DNA of 64,000 nucleotides from positions 868,001-932,000 of the forward strand of contig WOAB01000056.1 in the NCBI GenBank assembly GCA_027886185.1. The letters are read 5' to 3'. The position numbers and the translations under genes were made by a program. Positions within the stretch are counted from its first letter, which is position 1. Each line of letters opens with the position of its first letter. The notes under the pieces were generated by a model, which worked only from the letters and a program-made list of their open reading frames with translations, made no database searches and was not told where the DNA came from. Shown here in pieces: positions 11,831-22,520 of this stretch. The DNA is from Rheum nobile. Its lineage: Eukaryota > Streptophyta > Magnoliopsida > Caryophyllales > Polygonaceae.

Positions 11831-12333
11831 ATCAAGAAATATAGGATGAACGTTAAATAATGAAAAAAAATCATCTAACATCTAATGTCATGAGTCCTCT
11901 CATTGTAAAAATTCAAGGTGTTATTTGATTTGTAGCCTTTAATTGGCAGTTGCACATTAAGATTCTCAAATTAGAGATAGATGCATGATTTGAGATTGAG
12001 ATACTTGTACTTGAGATCAAGTAGTTGTTTCTCGGATGGAGTTCATTTTGCTAGTCGGAAATGTAGTCGTGTTCCGATTGAGTTTTAATGAAACTCTATA
12101 ATTTGATTCTAAAAATCTAGTGTAACAAAGTGAATTCTGTCAAAAAAAATAAAAAGTAATGAAAAATAGATATGGAAAGAATCTTAATCTTTAAATTTTT
12201 AGTTGGCATTGTTGTTTAAGAAATAGAGTTCAATTTGGTAAGTCGTAAATGAAATGTGGTTGTCTCTATGAGTTAGCTCGTGTAGAGTCATGGGAAGTTG
12301 GTACGGGTTAGGGATAGTTATTTCTCATACTTG
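11831..12333. other. Non-coding AT-rich stretch
   Basis: No open frame, RNA gene or repeat that I can support. Confidence 0.6.
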
Positions 12334-12449
12334 GGGTTTGTTTGATTTTTCGTGGATAATTTATTAAATTATATTATCTTATATTAAATTATTATTTTAA
12401 TATAAGATAATATAATTTAATGTATTATTTTAGAAATTTAAACGAACCC
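12334..12449. mobile_element. Tiny Tourist-like MITE with a near-perfect hairpin
   Basis: The ends gggtttgtttgattt and its inverted partner aaatttaaacgaaccc resemble PIF/Harbinger (Tourist) TIRs and are flanked by ttg on both sides. The middle (about 12,362-12,421) is a hairpin with 26-base arms (attaaattatattatcttat...) and a short loop. At 116 bp it is very short; the TTG duplication is not the usual TTA/TAA, so the family call is moderate. Confidence 0.5.
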
Positions 12450-13308
12450 TTGATGTGTACAAACTTCCTGATATAGATTTTAGATGATATTGTATAGTTC
12501 CTTTTCAAACAAAAAAGTGTTTGTAATTACATTTATGTGTTATCCAAAATAATTAAGGTATTTTTTAATACGTGTTCATAGTCACACTTTAATAATTCCA
12601 TTATTAATAATAATTTTGTTAGTTATTAGTTTAATTTTTTTTGTTAAGGGTTTATTTATTTCTTTTAGAAAATATTTTAAAAATAATTTTCTATTTTAAC
12701 TTGTTAACATGTGCCCATGGGCACACACTAGAAAAATAGATTAATTAACTATGTCCTAATCCACACTTTACCCTTATAAAAATGAAGTAAGAGTAAGATT
12801 AGTGTATAATTATAGTTAGGTCTAAGACAAAATCAAATAAGAAGTATCTAATTTCATTTTATCTAATTAACTATGTATTCTTTGTTTTAAAAAAGTACTT
12901 TGTATTATGTAATCCCTTCATATTTGGAAAGTTCCAATCAAACCCATGCCACATTACTAAAACGATAGCAAAATTCACTCAAATTACACTAGTTTTTTTT
13001 CTTTCTCTGATAGAAAAAAAGTATCTAATTTCATTTTATCTAATTAACTATGTATTCTTTGTTTTAAAAAAGTACTTTGTATTATGTAATCCCTTCATAT
13101 TTGGAAAGTTCTAATTAACTATGTATTCGGATGCGTACGGCGAAGGAGTTATATGTGGAGAGTTGAGAATAAAACGTCTAATCTTTCGTTATGACGGAAT
13201 TCTATCTTAATTTAGATTAGATTAGTTTAAGGTTTTGGGTATATTGGACTTAACCATCCTTTTTCAAATTTTCAATTAACCTTTTTTTTTTATTTAACCT
13301 TCCCTTAT
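12450..13308. repeat. AT-rich stretch with a 93-bp direct duplication
   Basis: The segments 12,842-12,934 and 13,019-13,111 are almost identical, 177 bp apart (aagtatctaatttcatttta to ttggaaagttc). The rest is AT-rich and non-coding. Confidence 0.8.
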
Positions 13309-13317
13309 TTTTCATAT

Positions 13318-14173
13318 GGGATAAATGCATAAAACCACCTCTTATTTACACTTGTTTGCAACAAATCACCCTTTATAAAAAATTTGCATTAAATCACTCC
13401 TTATTCATAATTTGTTGTAAACAACCACCCCAATAATTATTTTATCAAATAATTCAATTTAGCTATAATTTTAGTTCATAGTTTATACACTTAAAACAAT
13501 TATGCAAATACAATGTAAAATATATACACATTTAGGCAAAATATCATACACTTTAAGCGACATATATTTTGCATAAATGTGCATAAATTCCTCTAGTTTA
13601 TAAATCTTATCCTAAATTTGCATATATTTTACGTTGTATGTGAATCGTTCGCACGAGAATGACCATTATTACATGATCCGTTCCACGATTTTAATAATAT
13701 AAATATTTTCTACTAAAAATGTAAATATGAATTAATTAGAATTTGATAATAAATATTATTTTTACATCATCAAATTCATTAAGAGAACGAATAAAAAAAG
13801 AAAAATAATCACACGGTCCATATTCGAGACCAAAGTGGTTTGGACCAAATCGGAGCTGGAACCAAGTGAATTATTTTGGTCTGGTCTTCGACCTAGGTTT
13901 TGGAATAATTTTTTGTCTTTTACGGTTTACACCGATGACATCTCTTGATTGAGGTGTTTATCTTGTTTGAATGAGAGTCCATAAAAAATAATTAAAAATG
14001 ATAAGTTTATTTTGATATTTTAGTATATGTAATATGATAATTAAAAAGATTTATGATATGGGTGATTGTTTACAACAAAATATAAATAAAGGGTGGTTTT
14101 ATGCAAGCTTTTTTATAAAGGATGGTTTGTTGCAAATAAGTGCAAATAAAGTGTAGATTTATGCATTTACCCA
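13318..14173. mobile_element. Non-autonomous MULE-like element, 856 bp
   Basis: Terminal inverted repeats of about 120 bp (left: ataaatgcataaaaccacct, right arm the same motif inverted) are flanked by the 9-bp duplication ttttcatat (13,309-13,317 and 14,174-14,182). Long TIRs and a 9-bp duplication are Mutator hallmarks. No transposase is encoded. Confidence 0.82.
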
Positions 14174-14182
14174 TTTTCATAT

Positions 14183-15903
14183 TCTCTCATTAAGGCTCCG
14201 TTCGGCTCCCCACTTTTATATACTTATTTGTGCTCCTTGTGCTTTTTGTGCAGAAAAGTTGTTTGCTGGTGCGTTCGGCTGCAATACTTCTTTGATGCTT
14301 CAATCTACTTCTTCATGCTCATGCTAAAAAATGGATGTGAAAAAAAGTTGTGTCCCCCTACTTTGGATACTTTTCTTGTACTCCTAGAGGATTGTTTCCA
14401 TCCTTAGCCCCCGACATTTCCCGTCTCTCCTCTTTCTTGAAGCATCGGCTGCCTCGCGATTTTTCTTCCATAGCTGCTCGTCCTTGAAGGTGACGATCCG
14501 CTGCAGGTATGTTCTTCTCTCCCCTCGCTCTTCATCTTCTTCCTCTCCTCCTCCCCTCGTTCTTGAGCTTGACGACCCCCGAATCTCTCGAAGCATCGAC
14601 TCTCGATTTTTCTTCCATTGCCAGTGTTGCTCCCGATTGAATAATAGAGTAAATCGCCAACACTGGCTTTCTAAATCCATCAGAAGCCCTAAAATCGAAA
14701 TAATAGGGCTAGAGCTTCTCTTCGATTATGAAATTACATCGCCAACACTGGCTTTTGCTTTTCGGGTTTCGTTCTGATGATTTTTAGATGAAGCAATTTT
14801 AGGGCTTTTAGGGTTTAGGCCTTTCAGGGATTCGATTTTAGGCTTTCATGGTTTCGATTTTAGGGCTTTTTGTGTTTTGGTTGATACTTTGATCTTCTTT
14901 GCTGTAATACTTGATCTTCTCTGCTTGACAACTGAACCTTATTGAATGTTAATGCTTGATCTTCTCTTCTCTGCTTGACAACTGAACCTTTCTTCTTGAT
15001 AGGACTTGTTCATTCACTCATCTATGCTCAATCTTTGGGTTAAAGTTAGGCTGGTTTATTTGAAAGTAAAACCTGAAATCTCATGATTGCGAGGTGGAAT
15101 ATTGTTATTAGTTTAATTAGTTTGTTTTTAATAGAGATTAGTGTGATGATAGATAAGTGAGGGAGATTGGAGTTGGACTAATTATTGCATTGTGAGCTCT
15201 TTAGTTAGTGTATCTTTTTGATCAATCATTTTCAAAGAAGGGGCATGGAGAAGTTCATTGAATTGAACACATGGAAATTAAGGAAGTGATGATGGCTAGC
15301 ATTATCATCATTCACCACTACCATCATTTCACTTTGGAGGCTGCACTTTTGCCATCTAAGGTGGAAGAACGACCCGCACTTGCTTTGTTTGCTTCTCATC
15401 TTTTACCTGAAGAGTTATAAATGGAATTCTGTTTTGGTGTTTGATCATGTGTTGCTGATTTGCTTTGTTTTTTTTTTAACTTTGTTTTGGTGTTTGGTTA
15501 TGTAGCATTGGAGTGTCCGCAAAAAGAGCCCTAGCCCATGGTTGAAGGTGTTTCAGAATGCAAGAGAGTGGTGCTCTTGAGATTGTATTCCTTCTTAGTG
15601 GTATCCTATCTTTCTCTCCGACTTTTTTTTACTAATTTGTGCTGAAATAATGGTATAAAGTCAGATTTTTGAGCCATTTGACTAATTTGAATCACCTCAG
15701 TACTATGATAAGTTTTGATGAAAAGTAAAATTGCCTTGAAGTAAACATTAACCCTCATCACAAGTGGTTTACAACTCAACAAAGGCATACTATTTTTTTT
15801 GTTACAATTACCTTGTTCAGTTTGTGGAAGATTGAAGTGTTGGAGGTTTATTCTCTGTTTGTCCTTCACAATGGGTATTAATGTTGTTCTTTTATCTTCA
15901 CAG
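14183..15903 (+). other. Gene-like but unidentified stretch
   Basis: 14,380-14,780 has mixed coding-like composition with a possible exon end at 14,506 (ctgcag followed by gtatgt) and a 16-bp repeat atcgccaacactggct (14,653 and 14,738). I recognise no protein. The edge ggctccgttcggc at 14,196 preceded by taa looks like a PIF/Harbinger TIR. Confidence 0.4.
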
Positions 15904-16075
15904 GGGTAATCAAGTGGTGAAGATGAGGAGGTTGAAAATTCTTATGGATGTTGCAATATAAAATATAGCAGCAATAAATTCTGGATATGCGGTGATGCTT
16001 GCGAAAGTTGGTTCCATGGCAAATGCATGAGTATAACCCCAGTAGAGGCAGTCAGTAGTAGCAGGAGCTAGAAGC
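15904..16075 (+). pseudogene. Alfin-like PHD finger fragment
   Basis: One frame encodes an acidic linker (SGEDEEVE) followed by a PHD-type Cys/His array, including FWICGD and SWFHGKC, then ITPVEAV. This is the C-terminal PHD finger of plant Alfin-like proteins, nuclear readers of H3K4me3. The finger begins at about 15,949 and its last part (the CPSC half) is missing; a stop follows. There is no complete gene around it, so it is a captured or decayed exon, lying 340 bp upstream of an LTR retroelement. Confidence 0.72.
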
Positions 16076-16414
16076 ACAAGCTGGCCCAAGTCAGCATGAT
16101 CAATGCCAGTTTGGTGGATTATCTGACTCAGTACAGCAAAGCAATTGTAGTTAGAAGAAGTTTTTTGTGATGCATATTCATGTCATATGAATCTTGGGAT
16201 GATTTTTTTGACTCTTTTAGCTTCTTCCTAAGAGAAATCGATCACCAATTTATAGGATGTTTGGATTTTTATTAACAGAGTTTGAGCATAATCTCATTTG
16301 TTACTTGTCTGTGGCAGGGTGCCAATTTTGATACAGCATGTTGTGCCAATTTTGATATATTGTTGAACTAAAAGTGGATTACTTTGCAGAACTTCACTAC
16401 TTGATTATCTTCTT

Positions 16415-16600
16415 TGTTAGAATTAGAGAAGAAGATAGACTGCGAAAAACTGTCTGTATTGATAATAAACTGATCTCTTTAATAGAGAGTTACATTAACT
16501 GAAATAGCATAAATATAGGACACATTCTACACTACTGTGAGACTCCTAAAATCTAGTTAAACGACTCAACAACTACGGTAGACCCGTTCTACTCTTAACA
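16415..16600 (-). repeat. 3' LTR of the gene-capturing element
   Basis: 186 bp, nearly identical to 19,283-19,460 apart from the extra ggtagaccc near 16,577-16,585. High identity implies recent insertion. Confidence 0.85.
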
Positions 16601-17445
16601 TCCTTCCTTAAACTGAATGTGCTAACATCCAGTTTACAAATCTGCAACCCTGTCTTTCACATGGCTTCTTCTTCCTGGCTGGGCACGCTCAACTGTTCTC
16701 TCCATGACTTCTTCCTGGTACTCTCTAGACCTCTTCTCTCGGGCCATTCCTTAGTACCTCTGCTCTGTCATCTCCCCAACAAGCGAGAACCGCAGCTCTT
16801 CTTCACTACTTGTTGATGACGTAGAAACCAAACCTGCTTCACTCACAGGTTATACCACCTACTACACTTGTAGGCATGCCTATTTCTCTTATAGGCAGTT
16901 CTTCATACAGTTCATGAGCATACCTTGCACGTCCACCAACTTCACTTTGGTTCACTGACCAACTTTACTTCTCTGATTCTCTCTCTCTATGCTTATCTGT
17001 AGCATTTACCTTCCATTCGCAACCACAACGAACCACGTTGCTTCCATTTGTTGCATTCTGATTCACTCTCTCTGCTGGCTGCAAGGACTTTGACATTCAT
17101 CACATCAGTTCCCCTAAATGACATACCTCTACCAACACTCACAAGACCAAACTTCCAGCTGGTCCAAGACCAATAACATCAAGAACTTGCTACTTTTTCA
17201 AAGTAGCACACAAATATGCAGTTTAAACACCACTGATCACACACATATCTTAGAATGCGAAGCAATTCTGTTTTGTTTCACCAAAACCGCTTCTCCAGCA
17301 TCTCTTATCACACTTCCACACAGTAGTACATCAACTACCACACTATTCAACACATCATCAACCCTTACACTATGCTCTTTTCCTTTACCACATGCTCACA
17401 CCTTTACAGTCATGTTCCACTCCACTTCTTCAATTTGTTATCACG
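16601..17445 (-). other. 3' interior of the gene-capturing element
   Basis: Between the last recognisable gene piece and the 3' LTR lies 0.85 kb in which I recognise no protein. Long frames exist on the plus strand (17,118-17,597) but they run antisense to the element and have biased serine/threonine content, so I do not call them. It may be the original 3' untranslated region or further captured transcript. Confidence 0.5.
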
Positions 17446-17670
17446 CTATCTGTTACTCTTCCGCGATTTCTGATATCCCGTCTCCATCACAATGTGCACC
17501 ATTCTATCTACACGATTCACAAACTCACTATCCTTTGCCAACACTCTATTCTCAACCAATTCAAGAATCTTATCAACTGCTGAAAGATAATTTCTAGCAT
17601 CATCAACATAACCCTCTTCCCAAAGAAAAGAACAATGCTTATGTTTAGAACCCCACAAACCATATCGCAA
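17446..17670 (-). pseudogene. Unidentified captured fragment, helical
   Basis: A 74-codon frame contains EEGYVDDARNYLSAVDKILE and a second helical part with RVDRMVHIVMETGYQ. The AVDKI pattern loosely recalls N-terminal regions of plant EXO70 exocyst subunits, but I am not sure. It follows the MAP70-RPS23 chimera in another frame within the same retroelement, so it is a separate piece. Confidence 0.4.
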
Positions 17671-17675
17671 ATCAG

Positions 17676-18017
17676 GAGAGCTAGAAGTGGGACACCTGAA
17701 ACCTTCGCGACCTTGAACCTTACACCGGGAATATCTCCAACAGCATGCTCCTTACGTCCAGATCCAGCAATCAGAACCTCATCATTTTCTTCAATGTAAT
17801 TTAAGCAACCAACATTGGGGACAAAGGCAGCAATTTTCTTGCCATTTTTAATCAATTGCACAAGCTCGTCCGCATCCAAGCTCGGTCGAACAACAGTATT
17901 CCTCCTTCTAGATGGTCTTCCTTCCCTTCCTTCTCTAAATGATCCTGAAATCGTTAAAGGTGCCGTCGGCACCATCATTGAAGAAGATACTCCACCAACA
18001 CTACCACTGCAACTCAA
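17676..18017 (-). pseudogene. In-frame chimera: MAP70 N-terminal piece fused to ribosomal protein S23 C-terminal half
   Basis: From the ATG at 18,015-18,017 the frame stays open. Residues about 16-52 (17,862-17,972) match the N-terminus of plant microtubule-associated protein 70 (APLTISGSF, SRRR, RPSLDADE). Residues 53-114 (17,676-17,861) match the C-terminal half of cytosolic ribosomal protein uS12/RPS23 (QLIKNGKKIAAFVPN, NYIEENDEVLIAG, AVGDIPGVRFKV). The joint falls at DADE|LVQLIK without loss of frame. The usual S23 C-terminus (a lysine-rich tail) is absent; the open frame runs on to 17,517 with unrelated residues. Whether it is translated is unknown. Confidence 0.78.
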
Positions 18018-18157
18018 CTCCTGCAGCCTTTAATGCTTCTTTCTTCTCTTCATTTTCTTCAGCAGTGACAACAACAACAGCAGCCATCTCTTTCTCTTTT
18101 GTCTTCTTCTTTTCCTCCCTCTCCTTTTCTCTTTCTTTCTCTCTCACTCCTCTCTCT

Positions 18158-18219
18158 TTTCTGAATAACTGCCCATCAGAACTTCCGGGGCAACATAGGC
18201 TGGACTACCAGCAACACCA
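18158..18219 (-). pseudogene. Protein kinase activation-segment fragment
   Basis: About 20 codons read GVAGSPAYVAPEVLMGSYSE, the activation-segment end with the APE motif found in calcium-dependent and related plant kinases (PEPKR2 is a close pattern). Nothing else of the kinase is present. It lies between the coiled-coil piece and the chimera, same orientation. Confidence 0.68.
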
Positions 18220-18229
18220 AATAAATATT

Positions 18230-18989
18230 TCAACTCACAACATCTCTCACATAACTTTCTATTCTCTTGGCCATCTCGATCACCTTCTTCTCGGAAATCT
18301 TCAACTCAGCATCCAGAGTTCCCATGATATCTTCAACCGCCGCCTTCTCCTTCTTCACCTGAACGATCTCACCTTCCAACTCATCCAATCTCGCCTTCGC
18401 CTTCTCCTCAGATACGTCTGCCTCTCTCCTCGCCTCGCGCTCGCTCTCCTGCAGAGTTTCGATCTTCTTCTCCAACTAGCTGATCTTGCTCCCGGAATCT
18501 GATTCCGATCTCTTCAGTTCCTCAGCCATTGCGTTAATCTTCTCCGACATAGCATATTTCTCTCTCTTTAGTTCCTCGATCTCTTGCATCAGCCTCTCAA
18601 CCTCCCCGCTGGCCTCATCGCCGGCGTTGATAGCCGATCCGAGATCGTGCTGGAGGCGGACCACCTCTCCCTCAAGCTCAAAGGCTCGCTTCGTTATCGA
18701 CTCCATCGCCTTCATCTCCAACTCATTCCGCTCCGTCTCCGTTGCCTAGCTCCAACTTCTTGCCGGCCGCCTCTTCTTCCATCTGCTCCAGCGTCGCCTT
18801 CATTGCATCCTTCTCCCTCGTCAATTCTCGCTTCTCACGCTCCAACTCCTCGATTCAAGCCTTCAAATGATGATTGCCGCCGGAGACCTCTTTGGCTTCG
18901 ATCTTCTTCGCTGCCAAGTTATCGAACTCCAACGAATCCCCGTTGACACCGCCGGTGATGTTAACATCCACTGTTTCGTTGTTCGCCAT
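18230..18989 (-). pseudogene. Coiled-coil protein piece, possibly peroxisomal/mitochondrial division factor-like
   Basis: An ATG at 18,987-18,989 (MANNETVDVNITGGVNGD) opens a glutamate/lysine-rich heptad region broken by a TGA at about 18,854-18,856, a slip near 18,750 and a TAG at 18,476-18,478. Segments such as AFELEGEVVRLQHDL and RLDELEGEIVQVKKEKA form long coiled coils. The arrangement resembles plant PMD1/PMD2 division factors, but coiled coils are easily confused and the C-terminal membrane anchor is absent. About 290 bp of leader precede it up to the primer site. Confidence 0.6.
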
Positions 18990-19264
18990 TGATAATGCTT
19001 GACTGGTTCCTTCGGATTGTTTTCACTCTCCTTCTCCCAATTAAGAACTCGATCTCCTCTCTTTCTCACTTTTCTCCCTCTCTCTAAAAAAAATCTCAAC
19101 TGCAACTTTCTCTTTTCTGCAACTTTTTTCGTCAAACCCCTCTCTCTCACACAGAAATTTACATTGGCTACTGCTTCTTCTCTCTCTCTTTTTCTCTTTG
19201 GCAAACCCGGTGGGTGGCAGCCATGGTGGCTACTGCCACCGGAAAACGAAACTCCCTTAGATTT

Positions 19265-19282
19265 CACCAAGCTCTGATAGCA
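19265..19282 (-). other. Primer binding site of the gene-capturing element
   Basis: Directly inside the 5' LTR the minus strand reads tgctatcagagcttggtg; plant elements primed by initiator tRNA-Met have tggtatcagagc. One mismatch. It sets the element's direction. Confidence 0.8.
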
Positions 19283-19460
19283 TGTTAGAATTAGAGAAGA
19301 AGATAGACTGCGAAAAACTGTCTGTATTGATAATAAACTGATCTCTTTAATAGAGAGTTACATTAACTGAAATAGCATAAATATAGGACACGTTCTACAC
19401 TACTGTGAGACTCCTAAAATCTAGTTAAACGACTCAACAACTACTGTTCTACTCTTAACA
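19283..19460 (-). repeat. 5' LTR of the gene-capturing element
   Basis: 178 bp, partner of 16,415-16,600. In element direction it begins TGTTAAGAGTAG and ends CTAATTCTAACA. Confidence 0.85.
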
Positions 19461-19465
19461 TTCTT

Positions 19466-20008
19466 AAATTGACTTGATGAAGAAATTGATGTGATCCTGA
19501 AATTATTTCTCTTATGTATAGTTAAAGTTCAGTGTTGGATTTACGATATATCCATTAAAGGTTTTGGCCAGTCGGATATTAGGCAGGGATGAATTCTCAT
19601 GATGACTCTGTTGATTGGTCATACCAAATTTCAAGTCCTGGCGCACCGAGTAGTACTAAATATCACCTTTTAAAAAAAAACCAATCTTGGAGGATTTATT
19701 TATTTATTTATTTACATCTCTTCATTATTCTACATATTAAATGCATTATTTCAAAATGTTTGTAGTTTAGCAGCTTGCCTAGGCAACAGGAAACCTTAAA
19801 AAAGTGTTTTTTAAAATGAGTTATCTGTTTGTTAGTTGATTTTTTATAAATCCTTGCATTCTCCCTACTTGATAGGCCCACCCTGATCTTGCCCCTGCAC
19901 AATACCGAAATTCCTACCTCTACTCCCCTCCAAGGACAGCAAAGTATGCAACATGCTGATGATCTGATCTGCATCTGTGCTTTCATTTTTGCCTGTTTTT
20001 AATGTGTT
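19466..20008. other. Non-coding stretch with a 33-bp duplicated piece
   Basis: It contains a ttta microsatellite (19,697-19,713) and, at 19,931-19,963, a copy of caaggacagcaaagtatgca that recurs in the POR fragment at 20,011-20,043. This looks like a local duplication of the POR exon. Confidence 0.6.
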
Positions 20009-20448
20009 ACAAGGACAGCAAAGTATGCAACGTGCTGATGATGTAGGAGTTCCGATCCACATGCGGTACCATGAAGACACAACAGGCTTGTTCAAGGAGC
20101 ACATCCCCTTGTTCAGGCTTCTCTTCCCTCCATTCCAGAGGTTCATCACCAAGGGATTTGTCTCTGAGGATGAAGCTGGAGAGAGACTTGCACAGGTACG
20201 TAGCAAAAGTTGTTATGCAAGTGCAGCTTAATTGGGATACAAGCATTATGATTATACTAATGGTGGATTTGTGATGTGAATAAATGTGTAGGTAGGTTGT
20301 GAGTGACCCAAGCTTGACAAAGTCGGTCGTATACTGGAGCTGGAGCTGGAAGAAGGCTTCAGCGTCGTTCGAGAACCAGATGTCGCAGGAAGCCAGTGAT
20401 CCCGTGAAAGCTCGCAAGGTTCATTCAAGTCAAGGAAGAGCTAGATAA
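20009..20448 (+). pseudogene. POR: Protochlorophyllide oxidoreductase (POR) C-terminal fragment
   Basis: POR is the light-dependent plastid enzyme that reduces protochlorophyllide in chlorophyll synthesis. The fragment starts with the catalytic YKDSK motif (20,009-20,023) and VCN, then has a damaged stretch lacking the segment that normally follows, then RYHEDTTGLFKEHIPLF, FPPFQRFITKGFVSEDEAG and RLAQ. A 96-bp intron follows (about 20,196-20,293). The last exon gives VVSDPSLTKS, VYWSW, ASFENQ and SQEASDPVKARKV before it leaves the family and stops at 20,446. The N-terminal two thirds and transit peptide are absent. Confidence 0.88.
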
Positions 20449-21069
20449 GCCATTCCTGCTGTACCTTCAAACATGGAGAAAAGGCAATCACCTCCATGCA
20501 TAAACCCTTTGGAAATAAGCCTGGCCTCTCGGCTCTCTCATGGAGAAAGCTGGCAAATGCTTTCGCTCGATCTATACAAGTACTGGGCGTTCCCAGTTAG
20601 CTAGCCTGTACAGTGAGAGGAAGACATACGTGTTTCCACTGATTCCAACTCGTTTGAGCAGCCCCGGGTTCCACACCACCTCTGCAGCTTGCAGAATCAC
20701 CGAAAACCTGGCCAATTGAACCAAGTTCTCACATGGATGTTTCTCTCTGTGGTTAACAACTAACGGAGAGTTTCAACAAGAAACTCGAACGTAAGTGTTA
20801 CCTGCGCTGCTTTTGCAAGGGCAAAAGCAACCCCAGGAGCACCAATGAACTAGGCGATCAGATTCGCTTCCTTCACTTGAAGGGTAATTCCCACCTGGAA
20901 ACCGGTTCTTGATCATGTAACGCAGAGTGTTCTTCACGTCCTCCTGCTCTCCTCTAGTCAGCTCCATGTCCATCAAAACAAGCATGATCCCAGCAAGACC
21001 ATGGGAAGCTTCCCAGTATCTTTTCCCATGCCATTCATACATCAGAGGGCACATTCCTTTCCCCAATTT
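20435..21069 (-). pseudogene. LanC-like protein (GCL/GCR2 family) fragment
   Basis: Three exon pieces are readable on the minus strand. 20,802-21,069 encodes MYEWHGKRYWEASHGLAGI, TLRYMIKNRFPGGNYPSS and DRLVHWC, with proper acceptor and donor sites. About 20,530-20,712 encodes EVVWNPGLLKRVGISGNTYV. About 20,435-20,525 encodes FMHGGD and MFEGTAGMAYL. These match plant LanC-like proteins. Both Cys-His-Gly zinc-site motifs of the family are damaged: HWC is followed by a small deletion and the CHG before SGNTYV is missing. It meets the POR fragment tail to tail at about 20,440, so the two were joined by rearrangement. Confidence 0.86.
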
Positions 21070-22517
21070 CTGACCAGATGAAACAAGAGATTGAAGCTCG
21101 AATTACAATAGGCGAAGGATTAAGGGACATTAATCCTTCTGAAACAAGAGAATGAAGCTCGACTTACAGATGTTCAAATTCACCGAAGTCGTTTCGAACA
21201 GGGGCGGACGAGCGCGACCTGTCGCGAGCCTCCCTGACACCGGACCTACCGGCCTAGACCACCGACGCAAACGCCACCCTTCCTAGCTGGAGTCGCCGTC
21301 GCGAAATCGCTGCTTGCGGAGTCACCGTGTGCGACCACAACGATGCTTTGTTATCGGGTTATCGAGCGAACAGAGAGGAGAGGTTTTGTTGTTGCTGTTT
21401 GTTATCGAGGAGAAGGTAGGAGGAGTATGACCAGATAGTGTCACGTGCACTTCACGTGGCATCCCTAAACCTCAAAATAACATCATGTTGATAAAAAAAA
21501 ATTAAGGATATTTTGATAATTTTAATCAAAAATAAATATTGTTTACAGAACACTAATATAAAAAATAAGTATCAATATTAATATAATTATCAACATCTAA
21601 TAAGTATATAATTCAACATCTGTTACAATATCAATATAAGAATTATTTTACCAAACAAAGCTTAAGTCTTATTTCTCGACTTTGATGAAAAAAATACCTT
21701 GCTCACGGGAACATACAAGAAACTGTCTTCTCGTAGTTCTTAACTCTATAGGGTTCAGAAAATTAGGGGGAGGTTATTAAATGAAAACTAAATAGAAATG
21801 ATGGTGATTTTTGTAGAATGGAAAATCAGGGGTGATTATGTGAAATATATACAGATTAATGGGTAATTAAGTGAAATTTACCTTAACTATTTAATTCATC
21901 TTTCTTAAAAGGGAATGGATCAAGGCGTAATGAAAGGGAATATAAAATACCATATAGACTTTTTTTGAGGTACCAAATATGACTTCCCAATATATTATCA
22001 TTCAACTATATTTACTATTTTTCTGATAATAACGAACCCTATTTACTATTTTTGTTCCGAACCACACGTTTTTCCCTTTGTGAACAAACAAGTTTTCTTT
22101 CCACCAATTGAGCAATTTGTCAAATTTCATATTTTTTTTCCTACTTTATAGAGCACATTACTTGGAAAAAATAACATACAATAACCACTCGGCTTAGAAA
22201 CACCATACGAAATTTACATGAAGATTGTTTTTCTCCCATTCCTTTTCCTTATCGTCTTATATTTTTCAATGACATTTATTCATATTTTTTTCCATGAATA
22301 AATCATCATTGACTTGAGTGAAAAATTTAGGGTTTGTATAGTAAATGTATCTATAAAGACCTTTTTAAATAAATGTATTTTTTGTGTAAAAATAATTTTT
22401 AAAATCTGAAATTTGAGTGATATAGCAAAATTTAGGGTTTGTGTAGTGAAAAATTTGAGTGATATACTTTTTACAAATAAAGTCTTTATAAAGACACCAA
22501 ACATAGCCTTGTCCGCC
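21070..22517. other. Non-coding stretch
   Basis: 21,180-21,440 is GC-rich without a recognisable protein, then AT-rich DNA. At about 21,651-21,662, accaaacaaagc followed by ttaa resembles an inverted, decayed partner of the ggctccgttcgg at 14,196. From 22,316 to 22,460 the phrase aaatttagggtttgtRtagt is repeated twice. No gene. Confidence 0.5.
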
Positions 22518-22520
22518 TAA

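Larger units (their letters stand above)
16415..19460 (-). mobile_element. Non-autonomous LTR retroelement carrying several host gene pieces
   Basis: Two short LTRs (16,415-16,600 and 19,283-19,460) differ mainly by a 9-bp indel and a few bases. They start and end TG/CA and the whole is flanked by the 5-bp duplication ttctt (16,410-16,414 and 19,461-19,465). On the minus strand the 5' LTR is followed by a primer site matching initiator tRNA-Met and the 3' LTR is preceded by a purine tract (aaggaagga). The 2.7-kb interior has no gag or pol. Instead, in element direction, it holds a coiled-coil protein, a kinase fragment, a MAP70 fragment fused to ribosomal protein S23, and an unidentified fragment. 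This is the structure of a transducing element such as maize Bs1. It must have moved with help from an autonomous element in trans. Confidence 0.85.

Noticed and set aside
17118..17597. 159-codon plus-strand frame
   Set aside because: It is antisense to the retroelement cargo, serine/threonine-rich, without recognisable domain.
17939..18946. Long plus-strand frames over the captured genes
   Set aside because: Shadows of the minus-strand coiled-coil and chimera sequence.
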